Notes under the pieces: model-generated
Told to the model about the DNA's origin: nothing
The model's database searches: none
The model's input: only the letters and a program-made list of their open reading frames with translations
In this document: positions 28,336 through 37,991 of the stretch, one piece after another
How positions within the stretch are numbered: the stretch's first letter is position 1
Layout: each line of letters starts with the position of its first letter
Translations under genes and position numbers: made by a program
Assembly (NCBI RefSeq): GCF_900182555.1
Contig: NZ_FXTH01000013.1
Coordinates: 62,001 to 126,000, forward strand
Direction: 5' to 3'
Length of the DNA stretch: 64,000 bases
Source: Fodinibius sediminis
Lineage (GTDB): Bacteria; Bacteroidota; Rhodothermia; Balneolales; Balneolaceae

Positions 28336-29470
28336 GTGAATATTACGACTATCAACGCCGATCATCTGGATGAATTATTTGAGCGTGTGGATGCGCTCAG
28401 GGGGTATCTTTGACTATGGTCAGCGCAAAGTTAGAATCATAGAACTGCAGGAACAGACACAGGACCCCAATTTTTGGGATGATCCCGACGAGGCCCGCCG
28501 CATCATGAAGAAGCTGGACCACGAGAAGACAATGGTGGCGCAGTGGGATGAACTGGACGAGCTACGCGAGAGTATCAAGGTCTACCAGCAGTTTATGGAT
28601 GAAGGGGAAGATGTTGAAGGGGAGCTCAAGAAGGAGATCGACAGCCTGGAGCACAAACTGGAGGCCCTGGAGCTCAAGAATATGCTGAGAGGCGAGGACG
28701 ATCACCGGGATGCGATTCTTACCTTTAATCCGGGTGCGGGAGGCACAGAAAGCCAGGATTGGGCAGAGATGCTTTACCGAATGTATACCCGCTGGGCAAA
28801 GAAAAATGACTTCCAGATTTCGGTTATTGAGTATCAGCAGGGAGACGTTGCAGGGTTGAAAAGCGCGACGGTGGAGGTCAGTGGCGAGTTTGCCTATGGG
28901 TACCTCAAGGCGGAAAGCGGGGTGCACCGGCTGGTTCGCATTTCGCCTTTTGACAGTAATTCGCGGCGCCATACGTCTTTTTGTTCTGTTTTCGTATCTC
29001 CGGTCATTGATGATACCATCGAAGTCGATATCAATGAGGGAGATGTGGAGCTTCAGCGTTTCCACTCGAGCGGTGCCGGGGGACAGAATGTTAACAAGGT
29101 GGAAACCGGGGTTCGCCTGATATGGGAGGGGAAACTCTCGGATGGTTCTGAGGAGCGCGTGGTGGCGGAATGCCAACAGGAACGCTCGCAGTTGCAAAAC
29201 CGTGAAAAGGCGATGGTACTGCTGAAGTCCAAGATTTACGAGCTTGAAAAGCAGATCAAGGAGCATGAAAAGCAGAAGCTGGAAGATTCCAAGAGCAAAA
29301 TTGAATGGGGCTCACAGATTCGATCCTATGTCTTCCATCCCTATAATATGGTGAAAGATCATCGTACCGATTATGAAACCTCGGACGTGGATGGCGTCAT
29401 GGATGGAGATATTGATGAATTTATCAATGAATACCTTCTTTCTATTTCGGCAACAGAAAAAACGGAATGA
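28336..29470 (+). CDS. prfB: Peptide chain release factor 2 (programmed +1 frameshift)
   Basis: RF2 ends translation at UGA and UAA. Frame one runs from GTG at 28336 for 25 codons (NITTINADHLDELFERV... ALRGYL) to an in-frame TGA at 28411. Translation resumes in the +1 frame at GAC (28412), reading DYGQRKVRIIELQ, and continues to 29470; the mature protein has about 377 residues. Domain landmarks are the SPF codon-recognition motif in ISPFDSNSRRH and the catalytic GGQ in SSGAGGQNVNKVETGVRL. The classic recoding signal is intact, so this is autoregulated by RF2 level. The last four bases overlap coaE. Confidence 0.96.
28399..28413 (+). promoter_or_regulatory. RF2 programmed frameshift site
   Basis: An internal Shine-Dalgarno-like AGGGGG (28399-28404) is three bases before CTT TGA C (28408-28414). 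This is the classic bacterial prfB arrangement: slow decoding of UGA when RF2 is scarce lets the tRNA slip from CUU to UUU. Confidence 0.96.
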
Positions 29471-30075
29471 TGGTAACTGTGGGCATTACCGGCGGTATCG
29501 GCAGCGGTAAATCAACGGTCTGTGATGTTTGGTCCGGCATGGGGGGGTATGTTCTCAATGCCGATGAGCTGGCAAAAGAACTGATGGTCAATGACCAGGA
29601 GATTCGCAGGCAGCTGGTTAATATTTTTGGCGAACAGACATATACAGAAAGTGGAGCATTAAATCGTACCTACCTGGCAAAGGAGGCTTTCCAGAAGGGA
29701 CGGGTGCGGGAGTTGAATGCTATAGTGCATCCCAGGATGCCGGCCGCTGTTAAGAAGCATATGAGAGCGGCCGAGGAGCAGGGGTTCGAGGTGGGGATCT
29801 ATGAGGCGGCCTTGCTGCTGGAAAGCCGCCAACTTGATTTTTTTGATTATCTGGTGCTGGTGCTGGCTGACGAGGAAAAACGCCTGCGGTGGGTCCGCCA
29901 GCGCGATGGGACCAGCGTCGGGGAGGTCCAGGACCGTATTGACAAGCAGCGGGATTATGCAAAAGCAGAGAATCAGGTGGATATTGTCATACGGAACGAG
30001 GGAACGCTCGAGGAGTTAAAGGAGAAGGCAGCAGATGTGTTCCGGGGCTTTTTAGCGGTTCGGGATATGCGCTGA
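29467..30075 (+). CDS. coaE: Dephospho-CoA kinase
   Basis: A 202-residue P-loop kinase that phosphorylates dephospho-CoA in the last step of coenzyme A synthesis. It has the Walker A motif GITGGIGSGKST (residues 6-17), the ADELAKEL segment, VHPRMPAAVKKHM, YEAALLLES and the lid region RLRWVRQRDGTS. The length is typical. The ATG overlaps the prfB stop (ATGA), so the two are translationally coupled. A second in-frame ATG at 29470 could also serve. Confidence 0.95.
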   Translation: MMVTVGITGGIGSGKSTVCDVWSGMGGYVLNADELAKELMVNDQEIRRQLVNIFGEQTYTESGALNRTYLAKEAFQKGRVRELNAIVHPRMPAAVKKHMRAAEEQGFEVGIYEAALLLESRQLDFFDYLVLVLADEEKRLRWVRQRDGTSVGEVQDRIDKQRDYAKAENQVDIVIRNEGTLEELKEKAADVFRGFLAVRDMR

Positions 30076-30123
30076 GCCTGAAAACACACAGCAGTATTAC
30101 CAATGTAAAACAGGGTGGGAGGT

Positions 30124-31155
30124 ATGGCATATCAGAAGAAAAGCCGGGTTGTTACTTTAGAAGAGTATATTATCCAGGCCCAGAATAAATTTCCAGGGGC
30201 CACCGGCGAGTTGTCACAGCTGCTGAGGGATATCGGCCTGGCTTCAAAAATTATATCCAGGGAGGTAAACAAGGCTGGTATTACAAACATTCTCGGGGAA
30301 GATGGCAGTAAAAATGTACATGGAGAATCTGTAAAGAAACTGGATATTTTTGCCGACGAGCAGCTTATCAATGCACTGAACCGATCAGAGATTACCTGCA
30401 TGGTCATCTCTGAAGAGAATGACGGTATTGTGGAGCTGGATAATGACGGGGGAAAGTATATTGTATATATGGATCCGCTCGACGGTTCTTCTAATATCGA
30501 TGTCAACGTGTCTATCGGCAGCATTTTTTCCATTTATATTCGCCAGCATCCGGGGTCAGACAGGCTGTCCGAACAGGAGGCGCTGCAGCCGGGCATCAAA
30601 CAGGTGGCAGCGGGCTATGTGCTGTACGGATCCAGTACTATGCTGGCCTATACAACCGGACTGGGGGTATCGGTTTTTACCCTCGACCCCAGCATAGGAG
30701 AATTTATCCTCTCGGATGGGGATGTGCACATTCCCGATTATGGAACCATCTACAGCGTGAATGAAGGAAGCTATCATTCCTGGGACCAGGGACTCAAACA
30801 GTATGTGAAATACTGCCAGGTGGAAGACTCCCCAACCCGGCGCCCCTACAAGGCACGTTATATCGGTTCGATGGTGGCCGACGTACACCGAACGCTGGTT
30901 AAGGGGGGGATCTTCATTTATCCCAACAGCAGTCTATATCCGAGCGGCAAGCTGCGGCTGATGTATGAATGCAATCCGCTCAGCTTTCTGATTGAACAGG
31001 CGGGGGGAATGGCCATTGACGGCCGGGGGCGTATTCTCGAAATTCATCCGGAGTCTATCCACCAGAGAACGCCCATTTTTATAGGATCACGGGATAATGT
31101 GTTGAAAGTCAAAGAATTTTTGGATAAATATCCCGCTGAATCAACAAAAGTTTAA
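30124..31155 (+). CDS. fbp: Fructose-1,6-bisphosphatase class 1
   Basis: A 343-residue class I enzyme that hydrolyses fructose 1,6-bisphosphate in gluconeogenesis. Metal-site motifs are ISEENDG and MDPLDGSSNIDVNVSIG (about residues 116-132), and RYIGSMVADVHRTL and KLRLMYECNPLSFLIEQAGG are present. A GTG at 30115 would add three residues. The ATG at 30124 is preferred although the GGGAGG run is unusually close to it. It follows coaE by 48 bases. Confidence 0.96.
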   Translation: MAYQKKSRVVTLEEYIIQAQNKFPGATGELSQLLRDIGLASKIISREVNKAGITNILGEDGSKNVHGESVKKLDIFADEQLINALNRSEITCMVISEENDGIVELDNDGGKYIVYMDPLDGSSNIDVNVSIGSIFSIYIRQHPGSDRLSEQEALQPGIKQVAAGYVLYGSSTMLAYTTGLGVSVFTLDPSIGEFILSDGDVHIPDYGTIYSVNEGSYHSWDQGLKQYVKYCQVEDSPTRRPYKARYIGSMVADVHRTLVKGGIFIYPNSSLYPSGKLRLMYECNPLSFLIEQAGGMAIDGRGRILEIHPESIHQRTPIFIGSRDNVLKVKEFLDKYPAESTKV

Positions 31156-31166
31156 ACGCAGAGTTT

Positions 31167-31925
31167 ATGGATTACAGTCGACGAAGTTTTTTGCGAGAAA
31201 TCACGACGGCCTCACTTGGTGCGGCAGGCGCTTACTGGTTGCCGACATTGGCTCCTGAAAAGACAGCCGGGAACAAGGCATTTGATGCCATCCCCCAAGA
31301 AGGGAGAGTTCTTTTTCAGGGAGACTCCATCACGGATGCCGGGCGGGATCGTGAAGCGGAGGCAGCCAATACAGGCCTTGGCAGAGGCTATGCCTTCCTG
31401 GCAGCGGCCCAGCTGAGAAAGACCCTGGCCGAGCGCAATGTCCAGTGCTTTAATCGGGGTATCAGTGGTCACAAAGTGTTTCAGCTGGCGGATCGCTGGC
31501 AGACGGATACCTATGATCTGGATCCTGATCTTCTGAGTATTCTTATTGGCGTCAATGACTTCTGGCATACCCTCAATGACTATGATGGCACGGTCGAGGT
31601 GTATGAGCGGGATTTCAGAAACCTCCTTATCCAAACCAGGGAACAGCTGCCGGACGCCCGCCTGATCATTGGAGAACCGTTCGTAATTCTTGAAGGATCT
31701 GCTGTGAGTGAGGAGGAGTGGATGCCCGACTTCAGGGAATACCAGCAGGTGGCTAAGGAGATTGCCATGGAATTTGAGGCCGGTTTCATTCCCTATCAAT
31801 CCGTCTTTAATGAAGCTTCCAAGCATGTGGAGTCCACCTACTGGACGGCAGATGGGGTGCATCCCACGCTGGCGGGCTCGCAGTTAATGGCGGAAGCGTG
31901 GCTGCAGACCGCCCAGCGCCTCTAA
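31167..31925 (+). CDS. Exported SGNH/GDSL hydrolase
   Basis: A 252-residue hydrolase with a twin-arginine-like leader (SRRSFLREITTASLGAAGAY). The four SGNH blocks are visible: GDSIT (catalytic Ser), NRGISGH, GVNDFW and DGVHPT (catalytic Asp and His). Such enzymes act as esterases on acylated sugars, lipids or arylesters in the periplasm. It starts 11 bases after fbp and may be co-transcribed. The natural substrate is unknown. Confidence 0.92.
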   Translation: MDYSRRSFLREITTASLGAAGAYWLPTLAPEKTAGNKAFDAIPQEGRVLFQGDSITDAGRDREAEAANTGLGRGYAFLAAAQLRKTLAERNVQCFNRGISGHKVFQLADRWQTDTYDLDPDLLSILIGVNDFWHTLNDYDGTVEVYERDFRNLLIQTREQLPDARLIIGEPFVILEGSAVSEEEWMPDFREYQQVAKEIAMEFEAGFIPYQSVFNEASKHVESTYWTADGVHPTLAGSQLMAEAWLQTAQRL

Positions 31926-31971
31926 GTTTTTGAAACATCGCTTCGGCCGAGAGGTACAGGCAAGATAGATG

Positions 31972-32466
31972 TTAAAGGGCAACCTTCATGCCTTCCTGGA
32001 TATCGTGGGATACGCAGTAGCCGGCGTTAACCTCTATAACATACTGAGCCGGTTGGCTGGAGGTCAGGTTTTTTTCGGAAAATGGCTGGGTGCTGTGGTG
32101 GATGCGCACGATCTCTTTGTTGGCGTTGACAAAAATGATGTCGAGAGGGAGGGGCGTATTGGCCATCCAGAAACTGCGCGGCTTGTTTTCATCGAAAATG
32201 AACAGCATCCCCTTGGAGGCGGGCAGGTTTTGTACATCCATCAGTCCCTGGCTCCGTTCCTTGTCATCATCTGCGAGGGCGGCCTCGATCGTTGAAATCG
32301 TATCTCCCTGGACCGTTAAAAAAGAAACGGTCGTTACATACTCAAGCGTGCGACTCCCGCGGCTCCCATTTTCGGGCTTAGGATCGGGTTGGTCCGTAGA
32401 TTGAGAACAGCTTCCGATCGTGAGAGCAAGGGATGCTGCGACAATAGCTGGTAACAAATATTTCAT
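31972..32466 (-). CDS. DUF192 domain lipoprotein
   Basis: A 164-residue protein. The leader AASLALTIGSC gives a lipobox Cys at about residue 20, then a polar linker. The DUF192 domain (about 52-160) shows ERSQGLMDV, GMLFIFDENKPRSFWMANT, PLDIIFVNANKEIV and AQYVIEVNAGYC. DUF192 is a small all-beta exported domain of unknown function. It is convergent with the SGNH hydrolase and divergent from rimP. Confidence 0.93.
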   Translation of the reverse strand: MKYLLPAIVAASLALTIGSCSQSTDQPDPKPENGSRGSRTLEYVTTVSFLTVQGDTISTIEAALADDDKERSQGLMDVQNLPASKGMLFIFDENKPRSFWMANTPLPLDIIFVNANKEIVRIHHSTQPFSEKNLTSSQPAQYVIEVNAGYCVSHDIQEGMKVAL

Positions 32467-32658
32467 CAGGTATTTGATATGTATTTTTAGGTTTCTGGCC
32501 GGAAGGAATGGCGTACGGCATGATAAAAATATTTAATAACAAATGGAATCTGTTGACTTTGTCCCGCCCATGGCATTAATAATATACTAATATCCACTCA
32601 TAAACCGTTATTCCTGCGTTGCCTGCAGGCGCACTGGTCTTGATCACAAAGTGCAGGG

Positions 32659-32689
32659 TTGTTTTTTTAGCGGATTAACGGTATCTTTG
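32659..32689 (+). promoter_or_regulatory. Bacteroidota-type promoter of the rimP-nusA-infB operon
   Basis: TTG (32659-32661), a 20-base spacer, then TATCTTTG (32682-32689), a full match to the TAnnTTTG -7 box. Transcription should start about 6-8 bases later, directly before a hairpin at 32698. The same layout and spacer are found before rpsO and tRNA-Ser in this window. Confidence 0.8.
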
Positions 32690-32697
32690 ATTGCTTT

Positions 32698-32729
32698 AAG
32701 TGAGCGCCGAAAGGTTCTCACTTTTTTTT
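32698..32729 (+). terminator. Leader terminator/attenuator before rimP
   Basis: AAGTGAG pairs with CTCACTT; CC/GG pairs inside it close a GAAA tetraloop, and a run of eight T follows. It is a full intrinsic terminator, yet it lies at the start of the predicted transcript and upstream of rimP, so read-through must be controlled. NusA, encoded in the operon, affects pausing at such hairpins, so feedback is plausible. Confidence 0.78.
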
Positions 32730-32750
32730 GTACCTGTAATCACGAAAATT

Positions 32751-33212
32751 GTGTCAAACAACGTAATAGATAAAATTTCTGAGCTGGCGGAGTCCGTACT
32801 CTCGACCACTGATTTTTTTCTGGTTGATGTAGAAATCAAAGGCGGGGATATCCCTGAAATATGGGTTTCGGTCGACGGTGAAGAGCGCGGCGTTAATATG
32901 GATGAATGTGCTGAAATAAGCAATGAGCTCAGCTTCCTGATGGAGGCTCATGACCTTTTTTCCGGCCGCTACCGCATCAATGTATCCTCGCCGGGGTTGG
33001 ATCGTCCGTTGGTTGACCGGCGGCAGTATCCCAAGAACAGGGGGCGTCGCGCACGCGTTTCCTACAGGCAGGACGGAGAGGACCTGAAGGTGGAAGGAAC
33101 CCTGCAGGATGTTTCCGACAAAGGCATCGTGGTTAAGATAAATGAACAAACGACCGTGGAGCTGCCTTTTGATGATCTGGTAGAAACAAAAATTATTCCT
33201 TCTTTTAAATAA
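32751..33212 (+). CDS. rimP: Ribosome maturation factor RimP
   Basis: A 153-residue protein needed for 30S subunit maturation. Features are FLVDVEIKGG, the conserved YRINVSSPGLDRPL (about residues 72-85) and a C-terminal SH3-like domain with KVEGTLQDVSDKGIVVKI. The start is GTG at 32751, where MSNNV begins; frames further upstream overlap the attenuator. It leads the rimP-nusA-infB operon, 24 bases before nusA. Confidence 0.93.
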   Translation: MSNNVIDKISELAESVLSTTDFFLVDVEIKGGDIPEIWVSVDGEERGVNMDECAEISNELSFLMEAHDLFSGRYRINVSSPGLDRPLVDRRQYPKNRGRRARVSYRQDGEDLKVEGTLQDVSDKGIVVKINEQTTVELPFDDLVETKIIPSFK

Positions 33213-33236
33213 CTTTAAGCAGATAGGAGCTTACTG

Positions 33237-34490
33237 ATGTCAAACAACGTATCGAAACAGATTATTCAATCTTTTGCCGAAATTGCAAAGGATAAAGATA
33301 TTGACAAAGATTTATTGTTGTCCATACTTGAGGATGTTTTTCGGACGATGATCCGCAAAAAGTATGGTTCTGACGAGGCCTTTGAAGTTATTTTGAATGC
33401 TGACCGGGGCGAGATTCAGATCCTGCACATCCGGGAAGTGGTGCCTGCCGAGGAACTGACTGACGAAGTACAGGAGATTACCATTGAGGAAGCCCGGAAA
33501 CATGATCCAGACCTGGAGCTCTACGATGAGTTTGCCCAGGAGCTTTCCATTCAGGATTTTGGCCGCCGAGCCGTTATGATGGCCCGACAGCAGCTGGCCC
33601 AGCGGATCCGTGAGATCGAAAAAGACAATATCTTTGAAGAATATTCTGACCGTGTGGGTGAGATTGTACTTGGAGACGTCTATCAGATTCGAAGCCGGGA
33701 GATGCTGGTGAACCACAATGGCGTGGAACTGGTACTGCCCAAGCAGGAACAGATTTACAAGGATCGTTACCGCAAGGGGGATACGATCCGGGCAGTTGTG
33801 AAGGAGGTTAAGCGTTACAACGGCAACCCGTCGGTTATCATATCCCGGACGTCTCCACTGTTTTTGGAGCGGTTGTTTGAAAACGAAATTCCCGAAGTTT
33901 TTGACGGTATTATTGATCTGGTGCGTATAGCCCGTGAGCCCGGCGACCGCTCCAAGGTGGCTGTGATGTCGCACGATGAGCGGGTTGATCCCGTCGGGGC
34001 CTGCGTAGGTATGAAAGGGATCCGTATCCATGCCATTGTGCGTGAGCTTCAGAACGAGAATATTGATGTCATCAATTACACCGATGACAAGTACGAATTT
34101 ATCAAGCGGGCCCTGCAGCCCGCCAAGGTATTGAGCGTGGATCTCAGTGAAGATGGCAAACTGGCCAAGGTGCTGGTGCCGGCTGATGAGGTATCCAAGG
34201 CGATCGGCAAGGGCGGCGTGAACATTCGTCTGGCATCAAAGCTCACAGATTGCGAAATTGATGTCTACCGTGAGGTGGAGGAAGAAGACGATATTGACCT
34301 GCAGGAATTTGAAATCGATTTCGGACCCGAGGTCATACAGCTTCTTCACGACATTGGTTGTGATACGGCCCGACAGGTTCTGGAGCTCGATGAGGAAGAA
34401 ATAGTCCGCCGAACGGAAGGGAAGATCACTGATGACCAGGCGGAGCGCATCATCGATATTATTGCATATGAATTTGAAGATGAGGAGTAA
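33237..34490 (+). CDS. nusA: Transcription termination/antitermination factor NusA
   Basis: A 417-residue RNA polymerase cofactor. The N-terminal polymerase-binding domain (1-130) is followed by an S1 domain (GEIVLGDVYQI), two KH domains with GACVGMKGIRIHAIVREL and AIGKGGVNIRLASKLT, and a short C-terminal helix-hairpin-helix (LLHDIGCDTARQVLEL). It lacks the duplicated acidic repeats of the E. coli protein, as is usual outside proteobacteria. Its first 14 bases after the start-codon purine match those of rimP. Confidence 0.97.
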   Translation: MSNNVSKQIIQSFAEIAKDKDIDKDLLLSILEDVFRTMIRKKYGSDEAFEVILNADRGEIQILHIREVVPAEELTDEVQEITIEEARKHDPDLELYDEFAQELSIQDFGRRAVMMARQQLAQRIREIEKDNIFEEYSDRVGEIVLGDVYQIRSREMLVNHNGVELVLPKQEQIYKDRYRKGDTIRAVVKEVKRYNGNPSVIISRTSPLFLERLFENEIPEVFDGIIDLVRIAREPGDRSKVAVMSHDERVDPVGACVGMKGIRIHAIVRELQNENIDVINYTDDKYEFIKRALQPAKVLSVDLSEDGKLAKVLVPADEVSKAIGKGGVNIRLASKLTDCEIDVYREVEEEDDIDLQEFEIDFGPEVIQLLHDIGCDTARQVLELDEEEIVRRTEGKITDDQAERIIDIIAYEFEDEE

Positions 34491-34606
34491 GAAGGAAGGG
34501 AACTAAGATTTCTCTTCAGCGAGTTTTACCTTATACTTACAGGGGAAGGCTTCAAGACTCCCATCGCAGTTAACATACGAAATATACTTTACAGAAATAC
34601 ATTTAT

Positions 34607-37516
34607 ATGTCGCCAAACGATAAACCCAAACGGTTATTTAAAGTTGCATCCGAATTCAACGTATCTACCTCTTCGATTGTAGGTTCGCTATCGGATCAAG
34701 GCTTTGAAGTGGCCAATAAGCCGAATACCAAGATCACACCTGAAATGTATGAGGTGCTGGAAGAGGTATACGGCGTAGACAAAGCCAATAGCCAGCAGCA
34801 TGAAAAAGCCAGGGAGGAATATGCCAGTCGACGTGACCAGATTCGGGCCAGCCGAAATGAAAGTGTTTCAATAGAAGATACGCTTGAGCCGTTGGAAGAA
34901 GAGCTTCCGCTGGAACCGGAGGATGAGGAGCCGGAAGAGATCGCCGGACTTACACCCCTCGACGAGTCTGAGGAAGAAGCGGAAGGGCAGCCGGAATTGG
35001 AGCCCGAAGAGCCGGAAACAGTTGAAGCCGAAGAAAAACCGGAACCTGTCGAAGAAAAGTCCAGGGAAGAAACGACGGCTGAAGAGGAATCTGTGGAAGA
35101 ACCCGCAGTGGAAGCCGGGGAAGAAGAAGTTCCTGATGAAGCCGAAGAGGAAACCGAAGTTGCAGCGGAAACCGGGGAGGAACCGGAAGATGAGATCGAA
35201 GAGGACGAGGAGTTCGAGGAAGATGAAGAAGCGTACGAAGATGAGGAAGCCTACGAGGATGAAGACGAAGAGGAGGACGAAGAGTTCGATGAAGACGAAG
35301 AAGAGTACGAAGAGGAGGACGAAGAGTTCGAGGAAGATGAGGAAGATGAGGAAGATGAGGAAGATGAGGATGAAGAAACGAAGGAAGAGGGCGTAATCCG
35401 TGGACGCGCAGGACGCTTGAAGGGCACCAAGGTTGTAGGAAAAGTCAAGATTGATGAGAGCAAGCCCAAACGCCGTAAGAAAAGGAAGCGCAAGAAAGAT
35501 CGCCGTGAGGATGATTCTGACAAGGGGAAAAAGAAATCCAAAAAGAAGAGTAAGAAGAAAAAGTCTCGCCGCCGCAGCAAGCGTGTTGACGAGGAGGATG
35601 TAGAACAGAAAATGAAAGAGACACTGCGAAAAATGCAGTCGTCTGAAACGGTTGGAAGCCGTCGTCAGAAACGCCGTCGCCAGCGTAAGGAAGAACGCGA
35701 AGAGGAAGAGCAGCTGCAGGCGGAAATGGAAGAGCTGGAAGAAAGTATCCTGGAAGTGGCCGAGTTCATTACGGTAAGTGATTTGGCCGAGCTGATGGGT
35801 GTGAAAGCGAATGAGGTGATTACAACCTGCATGAACCTGGGTATGATGGTTTCCATCAACCAGCGTCTGGATGCCAGCACCATTGAACTGGTGACCGAAG
35901 AATTTGGCTACGAAGTGGAGTTTGTCGATGCGGATGAAGCAATTGAGGAGATACAGCTGGAGGAGGATAGTCCGGAAGATCTGGAACCGCGGGCGCCCAT
36001 CATTACTGTCATGGGGCACGTTGATCACGGAAAAACATCATTGCTGGATTACATTCGTAAATCACAGGTTGCCGAGGGCGAAGCCGGCGGGATTACCCAG
36101 CACGTTGGTGCATACGAAGTGCAGACGGATGACGGAAGACCGATAACTTTCCTGGATACCCCGGGACACGAGGCATTTACGGCCATGCGATCGCGTGGGG
36201 CCCAGGCAACCGATATTGTTATTTTGGTGGTGGCCGCGGACGATGCGGTCATGCCGCAGACGATCGAGGCTATCAACCACGCCAAGGCCGGAGGGGTTCC
36301 CATCATCGTTGCTATCAACAAGATGGATAAGCCGGGAGCAAATCCGGACAAGATCAAGCAACAGCTGGCCGAATACGATGTTATTGTGGAGGAATACGGA
36401 GGGAAAAACCAGGCCGCCGAAGTTTCCGCAAAGACCGGTGAGGGAATTCCTGAACTGTTGGAGAAAGTCCTGATTGAAGCCGAACTGATGGAGTTGAAGG
36501 CTAATCCAAATCGTACGGCCAACGGGGTGGTACTGGAAGCCCGTGTAGACAAAGGAAAGGGTATCGTTGCTAATGTGCTGGTACAGAATGGAACGCTGGA
36601 GGTAGGCGATGCTTACGTGGCAGGTCCCTGTTTCGGTCGTGTTCGCGCCATGGAGAACGAGCTTGGAAACCGGGTTGAAAATGCCGGACCTTCAGTGCCG
36701 GTACAGTTGACTGGTTTCGATGATATCCCGCAGGCCGGCGACAAGCTGGTTGTGCTGGAGGATGAAAAGAAAGCCAAGGAAATTGCAAACCAGCGCCAGC
36801 AGATCCGCCGCGAGCAGGAGCTGCGCAAATCCAAGCACTTGACCCTCGACGACCTGTCGCGACGACTGGCTCTCGGTGAGGTTTCTGATCTGAATATTAT
36901 TATCAAGGCCGATGTTGACGGCTCCATTGAAGCACTTTCGGGCGCACTCCAGAAACTCAGTAATGACGAGGTTTCTGTAAATATTATCCACACGGGTGCC
37001 GGCGCCATTACCGAGTCGGACGTATTGCTGGCCTCAGCTTCCGATGCTATTATCATCGGATTCCAGGTACGTCCTACCGCCAACGCGCGGGCCGTGGCCG
37101 ATAATGAAGAGATTGATATTCGACTCTTCAGCGTGATCTATGATGCCGTTGACGAAGTCAAGGATGCCATGGAAGGCATGCTTTCACCGGAAATCAGTGA
37201 AAAACTGAGTGGAAATGCTGAAGTCCGTGAAATCTTCAAGGTTTCCAAGGTGGGAACCATCGCCGGATGTTACGTCACCGATGGCAAGATCAATCGGAAT
37301 AACCCGGTGCGTGTGGTGCGTGATGGGGTTGTTATCTATGATGGCGAAATAGATGCGCTCAAGCGCTTTAAAGACGATGTCAAGGAAGTGCAAACAGGCT
37401 ATGAATGCGGCATAAGCATTGTGAATTACAACGATATCAAAGTGGGGGATGTCATTGAGAACTACGAAATCGTCGAAGAGCGTCGTAGCCTCGAGGATGT
37501 AAGGGATAACGATTAA
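34607..37516 (+). CDS. infB: Translation initiation factor IF-2
   Basis: A 969-residue GTPase that delivers initiator tRNA to the 30S subunit. After a small helical N-domain, residues about 84-262 form an extreme Glu/Asp-rich tract, then a Lys/Arg-rich tract (about 280-330). The IF2N domain follows ([20 protein letters not shown]). The G domain has GHVDHGKTS (about 470), [21 protein letters not shown] and SAKTGEGI. Domains II-IV follow, with the C-terminal tRNA-binding part ending near [20 protein letters not shown]. The acidic tract is longer than in most homologues and is built of near-perfect GAAGATGAG-type DNA repeats. Confidence 0.97.
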   Translation: MSPNDKPKRLFKVASEFNVSTSSIVGSLSDQGFEVANKPNTKITPEMYEVLEEVYGVDKANSQQHEKAREEYASRRDQIRASRNESVSIEDTLEPLEEELPLEPEDEEPEEIAGLTPLDESEEEAEGQPELEPEEPETVEAEEKPEPVEEKSREETTAEEESVEEPAVEAGEEEVPDEAEEETEVAAETGEEPEDEIEEDEEFEEDEEAYEDEEAYEDEDEEEDEEFDEDEEEYEEEDEEFEEDEEDEEDEEDEDEETKEEGVIRGRAGRLKGTKVVGKVKIDESKPKRRKKRKRKKDRREDDSDKGKKKSKKKSKKKKSRRRSKRVDEEDVEQKMKETLRKMQSSETVGSRRQKRRRQRKEEREEEEQLQAEMEELEESILEVAEFITVSDLAELMGVKANEVITTCMNLGMMVSINQRLDASTIELVTEEFGYEVEFVDADEAIEEIQLEEDSPEDLEPRAPIITVMGHVDHGKTSLLDYIRKSQVAEGEAGGITQHVGAYEVQTDDGRPITFLDTPGHEAFTAMRSRGAQATDIVILVVAADDAVMPQTIEAINHAKAGGVPIIVAINKMDKPGANPDKIKQQLAEYDVIVEEYGGKNQAAEVSAKTGEGIPELLEKVLIEAELMELKANPNRTANGVVLEARVDKGKGIVANVLVQNGTLEVGDAYVAGPCFGRVRAMENELGNRVENAGPSVPVQLTGFDDIPQAGDKLVVLEDEKKAKEIANQRQQIRREQELRKSKHLTLDDLSRRLALGEVSDLNIIIKADVDGSIEALSGALQKLSNDEVSVNIIHTGAGAITESDVLLASASDAIIIGFQVRPTANARAVADNEEIDIRLFSVIYDAVDEVKDAMEGMLSPEISEKLSGNAEVREIFKVSKVGTIAGCYVTDGKINRNNPVRVVRDGVVIYDGEIDALKRFKDDVKEVQTGYECGISIVNYNDIKVGDVIENYEIVEERRSLEDVRDND

Positions 37517-37551
37517 TCTATCCATCTAACGCATAAGAATCTGGTATTGTC

Positions 37552-37926
37552 ATGAGCATTCGCACCGAACGACTGGGGGCTGTGATTCAGGAAGACCTCG
37601 GTAAAATCATCCAGAAAAGCTATCAGTCAAGCGGTTCTTTCATAACGGTTACCAAGGTAGAGGTGACTCCTGACCTGCTGATTGCAAAGGTCCATCTCAG
37701 CGTCTATGCACCGGGCAAGGACGAGGATGCTATTTTTGATCACCTGCAGGAAAAAAAAGCAAGTATCCGCAAGGACCTTGCGCAGAAAATCCGGCACCAG
37801 GTACGCCGCATTCCTGAGCTTCTGTTCATTAATGACCAGACGGCCGAGTATGTAGAGAAAATGGAAAATCTGTTCCAGGAAATCCGCCGGGAACGAGAAG
37901 AGCGCCATGGTGATGAGGAACAGTAG
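37552..37926 (+). CDS. rbfA: 30S ribosome-binding factor RbfA
   Basis: A 124-residue KH-type protein that binds 16S rRNA helix 1 during 30S maturation. Visible features are SIRTERLGAVIQEDLGKII, VTKVEVTPDLLIAKVHLSVY and VRRIPELLFINDQTAEY. It lies 35 bases after infB. In most bacteria truB comes next; here ribF follows directly. Confidence 0.94.
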   Translation: MSIRTERLGAVIQEDLGKIIQKSYQSSGSFITVTKVEVTPDLLIAKVHLSVYAPGKDEDAIFDHLQEKKASIRKDLAQKIRHQVRRIPELLFINDQTAEYVEKMENLFQEIRREREERHGDEEQ

Positions 37927-37991
37927 TGAAAGCCATGGCCGGCGCAAGCATGTGATCCCCGATCTAAACAGCTAACAGATGTATTGATGCG

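Noticed and set aside
32575-32600. Sigma-70 style promoter (TTGACT with TATACT) upstream of rimP
   Set aside because: The spacing is about 24 bases, too long; the TTG-N20-TATCTTTG pair downstream is a better match.
35330-35375. Tandem GAAGATGAG-type repeats considered as a CRISPR-like array
   Set aside because: There are no spacers; the repeats are in frame inside infB and code for acidic residues.
35251-35580. Minus-strand frame rich in serine (about 109 codons)
   Set aside because: It is the antisense of the Glu/Asp codon repeats in infB, not a gene.
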